Assembly (NCBI GenBank): GCA_021786455.1
Contig: JAJYNF010000153.1
Coordinates: 1 to 22,456 of the forward strand
Direction: 5' to 3'
From: Acidobacteriota bacterium
GTDB taxonomy: Bacteria > Acidobacteriota > Terriglobia > UBA7540
DNA length: 22,456 nucleotides
The notes below the pieces were generated by a model. It searched no databases and was not told the origin of the DNA. It saw only the letters and a list, made by a program, of their open reading frames with translations. Both the position numbers and the translations under genes were made by a program. Below are positions 15,025-22,456 of the stretch, one piece after another. Position 1 is the first letter of the stretch. The number at the start of each line of letters is the position of its first letter.

Positions 15025-16947
15025 TCACCGCAGCCATTGCCGGCGAATCGCCACTTCCTGCGGCGTTGCCTGGGGCAAATTGACCAATCGAAAAACGTTG
15101 GGTGCAGGAGGGCTAAGCGTAACCCAAATCATGTGGCGCACCAGGTGCCGCTGGACGGTGAAGGGAACTCGGGCGCCGGGCGGATAAATGCCAAGCATTC
15201 TTTTCAAGCTGTGAATGGCCAGAGACCGATGGTCGAGCGCAATCAAAATGTCGTCACGGCTGAGGCCCGCTCGATCCGCAGCACCTCTCGGTCGGATGGA
15301 AACGATCTTCATCCCTGTGTCCACCGGCTCGACCGAGGCTCCGAGACTTGCCGGCGTGCCCGGCGCCACCGAGGTCTTCAGGGCCATGCCGGCTTGGCTC
15401 AGGACGGTGTCGTACGGCAGCGGCGCCGTTCCGGCTACGTAGCGAGCAAAGAAATCGGAAAAGTCGCTGCCGGCAACGCGATTGACCGCCGCGACAATAT
15501 CCTTTTCGTGGTACCCGCGGCCTGGCCCGTAATACGTGGCGGGAGGTGATTCATAGAACTTGTGGTACATCAGCCGCAGGACATCGAGCAAGGTTTTCTT
15601 CCCGTCGGTGTGGGCGCGTATTTCGAGGTCTAACAGCATTCCCAGAATCGCGCCCTTGTTGTAGTAGGAAATCGTGCTATGGGCGAAGTTCGTCTCCTGC
15701 ATCTGCGGCGCGCGATCATAAAACCAGGCATGGAAACTCGAACTTTCGGCAGACATCAGTCGGCGGCCCGGGTCCCGGCGGAGGCGACGAATTTCGCGCC
15801 CCATCTGATCAAGAAAGCGCTGGCGGGTCCAAAGGCCGCAACGCAATAACGTCAGGTAGGAGTAATAGGTTGTGATTCCTTCCACAAACCACAGGCTCTT
15901 GGTGTACACGGGGCCGCGGTAATTAAAAGGGCCAAGACCCGCCGGCCGAAGCCGCTTGATGTTCCAAAGATGAAAAAACTCATGCGCGGCGATGAGCAAC
16001 GCCTCGCCCATCGCTCCCTGCGACAAGCTGCCGGGAATGATGATGTCGGTGGAATTCAGATGCTCCATGCCGTCGCCCATGGCAATGTCCGGCGCAAAAT
16101 GAAAGAGGAAGGTGTAATTGGAAAAATCCGGCGCGGGCATCATGCCCATTTCCGTGTCCACGATTTTTTTGACGCCGTTCACCAGAGGACCGATGCTCTT
16201 GTCGTTGGGGTCGAAACTATGGACGGCCACGCGGAACGTTTTGCCGCGATCCTGGAAGGTTTGAATCATCAAGTGCGGAGAGATTTCGAGCGGCGTATCC
16301 ACTAGGATGTCATAGTCTGGAACGCGGAAGGTCCGCTGGTTGGTAGAAAGAGAGAAGCCACTGACGATCTTCCATCCGGCCGGAGGGTTCACGGTCAGCG
16401 TCAGCGGGTTCGGCTTGTGGCCTGCAACATACATGAATACAGAGGCACCGTTGACCGCGGCGTGCGTCGTGTCAAATTGCGAAAAAGATCCGGTGAGGTC
16501 GTTCCCGTAAACGCGATAGCGGACCTCAACCGCGCCTTGGGCGCCCTCGGTGTCCACTCGCCATGAAGTGTCATCCGGCTGGCTCCAGGCAAGCGGCTGA
16601 TTTCGAGCGTCGGTCGCCTGAAACTGCTGCACATTCTTGGCAAAGTCATAAATCGCGTAACGGCCGGGCGCCCAACGCGGCATGACGAACTCAATGGAAG
16701 GCGCGGATATATCCTGCACCTTGATCTCGACTTGCATCAGGTGCGTGGTCGGGCGGTTCAATATGAGGTGATAGGCAATGGAGAACGGCTTGGCGGTGGA
16801 GGGGTGAGCGGCGGCGGAGCGCGCTACTCCTGAAGCCGTGACCAGAACGGCAAAAAGAAGGGAGCCTGTTGTTGAAAGGAATAACCGCGAGGATTTGGCA
16901 AAAATGTTCAAGGGCCTCCTATGCACGAGTGAATGAAAATGCCTCAT
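15025..16947 (-). CDS. Exported M61 family metallopeptidase with PDZ domain
   Basis: About 640 residues. A basic start and hydrophobic run (LFLSTTGSLLFAVLVTASG) ending at an Ala-rich AAA form a signal peptide, placing it outside the inner membrane. The zinc site is H322-E-F-F-H326 in HEFFHLWNIKRLRP, with E356 in LWFVEGITTYY as likely third ligand and the family's GDGMEH upstream. This is the glycyl-aminopeptidase (M61) arrangement. A C-terminal PDZ domain (about 540-620; VSIRPRGAADRAGLSRDDILIAL is recognisable) likely steers substrates. The frame is open to 17046, but that would overlap the upstream gene; the ATG at 16947 sits right before the signal peptide. It follows the S45 hydrolase gene by 58 bases, probably in one operon. 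Confidence 0.88.
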   Translation of the reverse strand: MRHFHSLVHRRPLNIFAKSSRLFLSTTGSLLFAVLVTASGVARSAAAHPSTAKPFSIAYHLILNRPTTHLMQVEIKVQDISAPSIEFVMPRWAPGRYAIYDFAKNVQQFQATDARNQPLAWSQPDDTSWRVDTEGAQGAVEVRYRVYGNDLTGSFSQFDTTHAAVNGASVFMYVAGHKPNPLTLTVNPPAGWKIVSGFSLSTNQRTFRVPDYDILVDTPLEISPHLMIQTFQDRGKTFRVAVHSFDPNDKSIGPLVNGVKKIVDTEMGMMPAPDFSNYTFLFHFAPDIAMGDGMEHLNSTDIIIPGSLSQGAMGEALLIAAHEFFHLWNIKRLRPAGLGPFNYRGPVYTKSLWFVEGITTYYSYLTLLRCGLWTRQRFLDQMGREIRRLRRDPGRRLMSAESSSFHAWFYDRAPQMQETNFAHSTISYYNKGAILGMLLDLEIRAHTDGKKTLLDVLRLMYHKFYESPPATYYGPGRGYHEKDIVAAVNRVAGSDFSDFFARYVAGTAPLPYDTVLSQAGMALKTSVAPGTPASLGASVEPVDTGMKIVSIRPRGAADRAGLSRDDILIALDHRSLAIHSLKRMLGIYPPGARVPFTVQRHLVRHMIWVTLSPPAPNVFRLVNLPQATPQEVAIRRQWLR

Positions 16948-17005
16948 GGTTTCTTCGGCGAAAGCGAATGATACGGTGACCGCGTGGAACTGATAAGGAT
17001 AGGCA

Positions 17006-19465
17006 TCACGGAGTGACCTTCGACAACGGGTTCGTGGTCGGTTCAAGGGTCAGCTTGTGGACCGCCGCCGCGGCAACGGCGTGGTTTGTGAACGGCATCA
17101 GAAAACTCTTGCCGGCGTACCATGCCGAAAACTGATCTTTGTAATAAGGGCTGAAGATTTGTCCTGATTCCCCAAGGGGAAGGTTATTCACAGAATGGTC
17201 GAGGTTGGCAAAATCCACCACCATCCGCATCGAGGGGCCAAGGTTCGGCCGGGTGGCCTTGACGGTGGTGGACATGCCCCGCTGTGGAAACGGTCCGACA
17301 TCAAAGACGTATTTCATCAGGGGCAGGGCGTCGAGAGGATGCCGAAATAACAGCGGAATTGTGGTTCCCCATTGCCACCGCTGCGGATTGCTCGTGCCGG
17401 TGAGGCGGGTAATGCGGCCAAGGGCGGCACGGAGGCTATCCATCAGCGTGGCGTTGAAGTCCGGATCGCCCGGCGGAAGCCAGCGCCTCCATTGATTTCT
17501 CAGAATATTGTCCACGAACGTCCACCGTAAGCCCCAGTGGTAGAAGCGATAGTCTTTGCCGAGTTTCGGCCGAAGAAGCCGCGCCATCAGCGCGTGACGG
17601 GTAAATTTGCAGATCAAGGGCGCCGGCGAGCGCATTCGCGCCTCGCCGTCCCATTTTTTCAGGATGCGCAGCGCCTCCCGCATCTGAGTACCTTGGGGCG
17701 GCCTGGCTTGGGCGGCCTTGATTAGCCAACCTACCAGCCACTCGTCTTCAATCGAATAAATGTCCGAATCCATTCGGAGCATATCGGCGACAGTCAAATG
17801 ATGGTGGTTGTCTAGGAGCTGGTAAATTCGGGCCGTGCGCCAAGGCGCCTCCCAATCGCGCGTGATGAAGTACGGATATCCGAGGGGAACGACGCGGCTA
17901 TTTGCCGTGGCAAGGATTCCCGAGGGCGGATTGAAAGCATGGGGAAGGTCTTCAAAGGGAATATAACCCTGCCAACCATACTCGTTCGTATCCCCCGGAA
18001 CCGGCAATGATCCGTCTCCCTTGCGCCGCACGGGGACCCAGCCCGGAGCGTAATAACCGATGTTGCCCTCCACGTCGGCGTAAACCATGTTCTGTTCGGG
18101 ACCGCTAAAGGCGCGAAGAGCATTTTTGAACTGCTGCCAGTTTTGCGCTTCGTCCAGTTTGATAAACGTCCGGATACTGAGGGCGTGGGGTTGAAGCGCG
18201 GTCCACTCGAGGGCTAAATCGCGACCCCCGAAATGGGAAATGATCGGCCCATGCCGGGTCGTATAGGCGGTGAGTTGATAATCGGGCCGGCCTCGAACGT
18301 GGATTGTCTCCTGGCGCAATTTTGCCTGTTGCCAGTGACCGTCGTAAAGATATTGGCGAGGATTGTGAGGATTGAACTTTTCGACAAATAAGTCCTGAAC
18401 GTCCGGTCCCGTGTTCGTCATTCCCCAAGCGATTCGCTGGTTGTGGCCGATGATGACCGCCGGAATGCCCGGAAGGCTTACTCCGGCCACATCAACTTCT
18501 GGCGACTCGAGCTGGATTTGATACCAAATGCTTGGGACGCCAAGGTGAAGATGGGGGTCGTTGGATAGCAGGGGCTTGCCGGAACTCGTGTGGGCGCCGC
18601 CGACCACCCAGTCATTGCTGCCCAAGGCTGGGCCAAAATCATGCCAAGGGCGAAGGATGCCCATGAAAGTTCGGGCGCTGGGAAATTCGTCTGGCCTGAA
18701 TCGTTCGGCAAGCAGTCCATGGTCATTTGGCTCTACGGCCCGAACGGGCCCTTGAACCATCTCCGCGACGGGATGGTCGAGCGGCGAACTATCAGGGAAC
18801 ATGTCCTGATAGAGCTTCGGCCCGACGCGGCTCAGAATGAATTCGCGCATGAGGTCCAATCGCCAGGAAGAATTGAGCATCTTCATCATATTGAGGGCGA
18901 CGGCAAAGCAATCGGCGGGGCGCCAGGGCCGTGGCTGATAATGAAGGATCACGAACTCAATCGGCAGGCGACCGTGGTGAGTGGAAATAAATGCGTTGAC
19001 TCCGTCGGAATAGGCGGCAAGCAGGCGGCGGGAATGAGGATCCAGCTCCGCGACGGCTCGCTCAGCCGCTTGGTGAAAGCCCAAAACGCGGTTTTCGATG
19101 TCACTGTGAAGGGCGCTCGGGCCGAGAATTTCCGACAACTCCCCGAAGGCCATGAGGCGGCTCATATCCATTTGCCATAGACGGTCTTGAGCAGTTACGT
19201 ACCCCTGCGCGAGCATCAGGTCGGCAAGGGATTCGGCCCTTAAGTGCGGAACGCCGTGAAGGTCCCGAAGGACTTCCACCGGATGCTTAAGCCCCGCCAG
19301 CCGAATCGTGCCGTCAACCTGTGGCAAACTGACCCTTGCGCGCCAGTAGAACCAACCCACCGCTCCGGCAACGAGAAGGCTTACCAATGTGCCCGCCGCC
19401 ATGAACGCGCGACAAAGCGGATGGCTACGAATGTCGGCCGGCCTTTTTCGAGCGTTCGGATCCAT
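17006..19465 (-). CDS. Penicillin acylase family (S45) Ntn hydrolase, membrane-anchored
   Basis: The 819-residue precursor belongs to the N-terminal-nucleophile hydrolases that cleave amide bonds such as acyl-homoserine lactones, penicillins or peptides. A single membrane helix (about 21-40) would anchor it facing the periplasm. The cleavage site between small and large subunit is G282|S283 in LGSNDWVVGGAHTSSGKPLLS; S283 becomes the catalytic nucleophile. NDPHLHLGVPSIWYQ and GHNQRIAWGMTNTGPDVQDL are family landmarks of the large subunit, as is the Asn-containing FSGPEQNMVYADVEGNIGY stretch. The substrate is not predictable. It is followed by the M61 peptidase gene, suggesting joint use of peptides or amides from outside. 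Confidence 0.92.
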   Translation of the reverse strand: MDPNARKRPADIRSHPLCRAFMAAGTLVSLLVAGAVGWFYWRARVSLPQVDGTIRLAGLKHPVEVLRDLHGVPHLRAESLADLMLAQGYVTAQDRLWQMDMSRLMAFGELSEILGPSALHSDIENRVLGFHQAAERAVAELDPHSRRLLAAYSDGVNAFISTHHGRLPIEFVILHYQPRPWRPADCFAVALNMMKMLNSSWRLDLMREFILSRVGPKLYQDMFPDSSPLDHPVAEMVQGPVRAVEPNDHGLLAERFRPDEFPSARTFMGILRPWHDFGPALGSNDWVVGGAHTSSGKPLLSNDPHLHLGVPSIWYQIQLESPEVDVAGVSLPGIPAVIIGHNQRIAWGMTNTGPDVQDLFVEKFNPHNPRQYLYDGHWQQAKLRQETIHVRGRPDYQLTAYTTRHGPIISHFGGRDLALEWTALQPHALSIRTFIKLDEAQNWQQFKNALRAFSGPEQNMVYADVEGNIGYYAPGWVPVRRKGDGSLPVPGDTNEYGWQGYIPFEDLPHAFNPPSGILATANSRVVPLGYPYFITRDWEAPWRTARIYQLLDNHHHLTVADMLRMDSDIYSIEDEWLVGWLIKAAQARPPQGTQMREALRILKKWDGEARMRSPAPLICKFTRHALMARLLRPKLGKDYRFYHWGLRWTFVDNILRNQWRRWLPPGDPDFNATLMDSLRAALGRITRLTGTSNPQRWQWGTTIPLLFRHPLDALPLMKYVFDVGPFPQRGMSTTVKATRPNLGPSMRMVVDFANLDHSVNNLPLGESGQIFSPYYKDQFSAWYAGKSFLMPFTNHAVAAAAVHKLTLEPTTNPLSKVTP

Positions 19466-19618
19466 TGGGCTGAGCAGTGGCCTCCCTCTATTCAGCGGTC
19501 AACCACGCGGACTGCCGATAGTACCCAAATTCCGCAAGCCGGGCAATGAAAGACCTCGCTTTCGTATTGGCGGCCACGGCTCAATTACCTTGCACACAGC
19601 TTTGATTCGGAGTCGGAG

Positions 19619-19624
19619 TATAAT
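19619..19624 (+). promoter_or_regulatory. Consensus -10 box before the M13 peptidase remnant
   Basis: A perfect TATAAT lies 56 bases before the GTG/ATG cluster that begins the broken M13 gene. The -35 position (CACAGC/ACAGCT at 17-18 bases) is poor. The promoter may outlast the gene it served. Confidence 0.35.
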
Positions 19625-19679
19625 CGGTTGATCAAAGCAGCACCCAGAAGGTGAACACTAGATCGGACGAGGCAGCGAA

Positions 19680-20031
19680 GTGATGATGAAAAGCTGGAAA
19701 AGGCAACTGTGGGTTGCGGGCATTATCGCTATGGGAGTGGGAATTTCCATTCTGGGACGGCGGCATCTGGCGTGGGGCAGCCCTTCCCACACGCCATCCT
19801 CGACCTTCAACGCCTGCCATCCCAAAGCTCCGCGCCTTCGATTCCGCCATGATGGACACTAACGTCAACGCTTGCACTAATTTCTTCCAATTTGCCGACG
19901 GCAACTGGGTGAAGCACAATCCTGTGCCCCCGCAGTACGCAAGCTGGGGTATGTTTAACGAGCTGCATATTAAAGACCGCGAGGAGATCCATTGTGACGC
20001 AGAAGCCGTTCGGGCCGCTGAAGGGCGCTGA
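19680..20031 (+). pseudogene. Broken M13 (neprilysin/PepO-like) metallopeptidase gene
   Basis: The first frame (GTG at 19680 or ATG at 19683) encodes a signal peptide with KSWKRQLWVAGIIAMGVGIS, then loses sense after about 19800. One base further on, the +1 frame carries AFDSAMMDTNVNACTNFFQF, then ADGNWVKHNPVPPQYASWG and FNELHIKDREE. This is the classic N-terminus of a mature M13 peptidase (D-x-x-V-x-x-C-x-x-F-x-x-[FY]-A-x-G-x-W, then N-P-x-P). So a frameshift lies near 19797-19815. The frame then ends at a TGA (20029-20031) after only some 70 family residues out of roughly 650, so the catalytic HExxH part is gone. The neighbours are two other extracytoplasmic hydrolases and a pilin operon. 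Confidence 0.75.
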
Positions 20032-20069
20032 CGGAAATCGTCAGCGCAAGGCCATTTTCGGTCTTTTTT
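20025..20069 (+). terminator. Tandem hairpins with T-run, likely intrinsic terminator
   Basis: GCGCTGACG and CGTCAGCGC form a perfect 9-base-pair stem (20025-20047) with loop GAAAT. Directly after it AAGGCC/GGTCTT forms a 6-pair stem with one G-T wobble, and six Ts (20064-20069) overlap its end. This fits an intrinsic terminator closing the M13 remnant and insulating the pilin operon. Confidence 0.6.
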
Positions 20070-20135
20070 AAGAAGGCTTTGCCTGATGCTTCCCTTATTT
20101 ATGAATAAGATAGCCGGATGGCGTGCGGCCATTAA

Positions 20136-20203
20136 ATTGCAAGTTAACTCTTCGGTTAATCCTGCAATAGGGACTTGATTCTAGCTTTGGGTAGGTTTAC
20201 ATT
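20136..20203 (+). promoter_or_regulatory. Inverted repeat and candidate promoter of the minor-pilin operon
   Basis: TTGATT (20175-20180) and TACATT (20198-20203) stand 17 bases apart, four of six matches to each sigma70 box, about 120 bases before the first pilin start. Just upstream, ATTGCA...TTAAC (20136-20148) is mirrored by GTTAA...TGCAAT (20155-20168) around a centre containing TTCG, a possible regulator site or a hairpin. Both readings are pattern-based. Confidence 0.35.
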
Positions 20204-20321
20204 AGGCCGCAGTGGTAGGGGATCCAAGCAGAGCCGGAGTTTCCGCAACGCGAGATACGAGACAAGGTCAACGGGCCGACGGAAGGCGGGAATGTTCGTA
20301 AGCCAGTGGGAGGTCAAGCTG

Positions 20322-20936
20322 GTGAAAAAACATGGTTCCGGTTTCACGTTGTTTGAACTCATGGTGGTGATTTTGATCTTCGCCGTCGTCGCCGCCTTCG
20401 CGCTCCCGCAAGCGCTCAACGCCATCAAGGACTATCGGCTCAACGCCGACGGGACCTCCATAGCCAGCATGCTCAACGTCGCGCGCATGCAGGCGGCATC
20501 GCAGTTCGCTCCCTACCGGGTTGTGATTAACGTCGCGGCGGGAACCTATTGGGAAGAGCAGCTCTGCGGCAATACGCCCGCGAGTGTGGATCCGAACTGT
20601 ACGTCTCCGTATAATCCCTATTCAACCCCAAGGATCGTTGGGGGGACGCAATACATCTCTCAAGGGGACAGCTTTTCGAGTTGCCGCCCCACCGCGATCA
20701 GCGCGTATCCGGGCGAGATTCAAGCCGACCCCAATCCCTGTCCGGACCCTCTTTATATCTATTTCAATACCCGCGGATCACCGGTGAGTAGCACCGGAAA
20801 CCCAGTCAGCAATGGGGGTTACGTGCTTTATATAACCAACTCGGCTCAGATGACCGAGGCGGTGACAGTCGCCGTAGGAGGGGCAGTTTCAACATGGCTA
20901 TGGAATTCAGTGAGTGGGAATTGGAGCGGAAGTTAG
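20322..20936 (+). CDS. Type IV minor pilin / pseudopilin, GspH/FimT-like
   Basis: The 204-residue prepilin has a short class-III leader, MKKHGSG, cut before F in G|FTLFELMVVILIFAVVAAFA. The conserved Glu is at mature position 5 and a hydrophobic helix follows. DYRLNADGTSIASMLNVARMQAA after the helix is typical of GspH/FimT, which sit at pilus tips or prime assembly. Four cysteines in the globular part (around CGNTPASVDPNC, SCRP and NPCPD) could form two disulfides. The frame extends upstream to an ATG at 20292, but the GTG at 20322 has GGGAGGT 8 bases before it and gives a normal 7-residue leader, so I chose it. First gene of the pilin operon. Confidence 0.85.
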   Translation: MKKHGSGFTLFELMVVILIFAVVAAFALPQALNAIKDYRLNADGTSIASMLNVARMQAASQFAPYRVVINVAAGTYWEEQLCGNTPASVDPNCTSPYNPYSTPRIVGGTQYISQGDSFSSCRPTAISAYPGEIQADPNPCPDPLYIYFNTRGSPVSSTGNPVSNGGYVLYITNSAQMTEAVTVAVGGAVSTWLWNSVSGNWSGS

Positions 20937-21571
20937 GTTTGAATGTTCGTTCAACGCGGCATCCGACCAGACCCGCGGAAGGCGCGTGGCGGCACGGGGA
21001 GCGCGGAACCACGCTGGTTGAAGCCCTGATTGCCGTCCTGATCGCCTTGATTGGAGTATTTGGTCTCGGCTCCTTGATCTTCGAAGCGACAGTGACCAAC
21101 AAGAATCGGGGCACTGAGGTCACTCGCGCCACTATCTACGCGCAAGATAAAATGGAAAAATTGCTCTCGCTCGATTTCAACGCGTGCAGTCAAGCATCCA
21201 GCATGCAGCCGGCAAGTTGCAACACCACCAATATGAGCGGGGTCGGGTGGACGCAGGGGTTACTGGCGGGCGGAGCAACCGGGCCCCTGCCTCAACCTGT
21301 TTGCCCTTCGTCGGGCCCCTCGATCGGTTACATTGATTTTCTGAGCGTGGACGGCCTCCAACTGCCAGTCGGCGGGCCCGGATCGGGCTGCTCGGCGCTA
21401 AGCGGAGCTAACGTCGGTTATGTCCGCATGTGGCAGATCACGGACCTGCCAACCACCGGTGGCCCGCCCCTCGAACAAGTATCGGTTTCCGTCTATTCAA
21501 TGCTGGCAGTCAATACCGGGGCGGCCCGACCCATTGTGACCTTGACGACTTACCTGTCCGACCCGTATTAG
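20894..21571 (+). CDS. Type IV minor pilin, PilV/GspI-like
   Basis: The 225-residue frame has a prepilin site G|TTLVEALIAVLIALIGVFGLG with Glu at mature position 5, then a QDKMEKLLSLDF segment typical of PilV. The body is low in charge, with cysteines in FNACSQASSMQPASC and near PVCPSS and GSGCSA. The ATG at 20894 overlaps the previous gene by 43 bases and gives a long 38-residue leader. A TTG at 20939, two bases after the previous stop, would give a 23-residue leader and is a fair alternative. The next gene starts 9 bases downstream. Confidence 0.8.
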   Translation: MAMEFSEWELERKLGLNVRSTRHPTRPAEGAWRHGERGTTLVEALIAVLIALIGVFGLGSLIFEATVTNKNRGTEVTRATIYAQDKMEKLLSLDFNACSQASSMQPASCNTTNMSGVGWTQGLLAGGATGPLPQPVCPSSGPSIGYIDFLSVDGLQLPVGGPGSGCSALSGANVGYVRMWQITDLPTTGGPPLEQVSVSVYSMLAVNTGAARPIVTLTTYLSDPY

Positions 21572-21579
21572 GAGGGGGA

Positions 21580-22456
21580 ATGACTTCGACAAACGACGGG
21601 CCCAATGGCGGGCGATCCAGCACCATGAAGGGGTTCTCACTCCTGGAAACCCTGGTGGCCGTTGCGATTATTGTTCTGCTGATGTCCGCGGTCTTCCCGT
21701 TTCTTGCTCAATCGCAAAAGAGGTTCCAAGGCAATGAAGCTACCTCCGAGGCCACTCAGAGTGCCCGCGCTGCCATGGAAGTGATGACGCAGGAAATTGG
21801 CCAGGCCGGCTTCAATCCCGCTCCCCCTTCGAGCACCACGTTAGCGCAGGCCGTAGCTCCAAGCGGCACGGCCCAATGCGTCACCTTGAATAGCATCCAA
21901 GGAATCAACCCGGGCGACTGGCTGCAAGTGGATAGCGGCGCTAACTATGAACTCGTTCAGGTACTTTCTACGTCAAATTCCAACGTCTATCTGCCGGCAT
22001 GTCCCGGCCCGAACCAAATCCAGGCCCGATTTTTAATGTGTCACGGCTCAAGCTGCGCGCCTGCATCGCCGTCGCCGGTCCCGGTCATCAGTTACAACCT
22101 TCCGTATGGGTCGGGCATTTTGGCGGCTACGGGAACGTCTAGCGATCAACGGTTGGAGTTTTTCGGTGACATCAATCAGGACGGCGAGGTGGATTATGTC
22201 GTCTATAGCCTCAATCCGGTTTCACCCCCGGAGTCGGTGACCATCAACGGGACGGTCTATACGCTATACAACCTCTATCGCTCGGCGACACCTGTTCAAT
22301 TCACTTCGTTTCCCACTCCGGCCGGTTATGCTCCGCCCGCCAACAGCCCGGCCAGTCTTTTCGTGCCGAACGTCCTTTACAACGCCGCCAATGCGAGCGG
22401 GCCTACCGGTCAGCCGATTTTCTCTTACTCGACCGAGACGATTGCTGTTGTGCCGA
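21580..22456 (+). CDS. Type IV minor pilin, PilW/GspJ-like (3' end outside window)
   Basis: The ATG at 21580 follows GGAGGGGGA directly after the pilV-like stop, and the frame stays open for 292 codons to the window edge. An 18-residue leader ends at MKG|FSLLETLVAVAIIVLLMSA, with Glu at mature position 5. ATQSARAAMEVMTQEIGQAGFNP after the helix is the stretch shared by PilW and GspJ proteins. Later FFGDINQDGEVDYVVYSL contains DxNxDGxxD, an EF-hand-like calcium loop. The missing end prevents a length comparison. Confidence 0.85.
   Translation, partial: MTSTNDGPNGGRSSTMKGFSLLETLVAVAIIVLLMSAVFPFLAQSQKRFQGNEATSEATQSARAAMEVMTQEIGQAGFNPAPPSSTTLAQAVAPSGTAQCVTLNSIQGINPGDWLQVDSGANYELVQVLSTSNSNVYLPACPGPNQIQARFLMCHGSSCAPASPSPVPVISYNLPYGSGILAATGTSSDQRLEFFGDINQDGEVDYVVYSLNPVSPPESVTINGTVYTLYNLYRSATPVQFTSFPTPAGYAPPANSPASLFVPNVLYNAANASGPTGQPIFSYSTETIAVVP

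Overview
The window reads as part of a chromosome from a moderately GC-rich Gram-negative bacterium. The gene mix is M61, S45 and M13 peptidases, a fused homocysteine methyltransferase/methylenetetrahydrofolate reductase, an xseB-ispA-dxs operon, and a minor-pilin cluster. Together with short dispersed palindromes this suits Acidobacteriota or a related phylum. That placement is an inference from gene content, not a sequence match.

Layout. The 3' end of a tRNA-Ser (1-36) is followed by a GNAT acetyltransferase (minus), then galT and an NADPH-dependent F420 reductase-like protein (plus). From about 2634 to 6345 lies an accessory block. It first holds palindromic repeats and two decayed gene remnants, then a candidate type II restriction-modification pair. 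A PD-(D/E)XK-type nuclease candidate (plus) and an SPPY-type DNA methyltransferase (minus) end 12 bases apart, tail to tail. A composite inverted repeat lies just upstream of the methyltransferase, and a 32-codon ORF overlaps the nuclease start by 4 bases.

Core metabolism follows: lysA (plus), then a minus-strand series. This comprises the fused methionine/folate enzyme, xseB, ispA and dxs, the last three with overlapping start and stop codons, and further downstream nadK. A DedA membrane protein (plus) meets a minus-strand pair of exported or membrane-anchored hydrolases: an S45 penicillin-acylase-like enzyme and an M61 peptidase with a PDZ domain. Beyond them is the frameshifted, truncated start of an M13 peptidase gene, which still has a consensus -10 box and is followed by terminator-like hairpins.

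The window ends in a plus-strand operon of type IV minor pilins: GspH/FimT-like, PilV-like, and a PilW/GspJ-like gene that runs off the end. All three carry a G|(F/T)xLxE prepilin cleavage signature.

The most interesting part is the restriction-modification block: a nuclease whose N-terminal 250 residues I do not recognise, with two visible candidate control elements. Second are non-canonical residues at folate-binding positions in the reductase half of the methionine enzyme.
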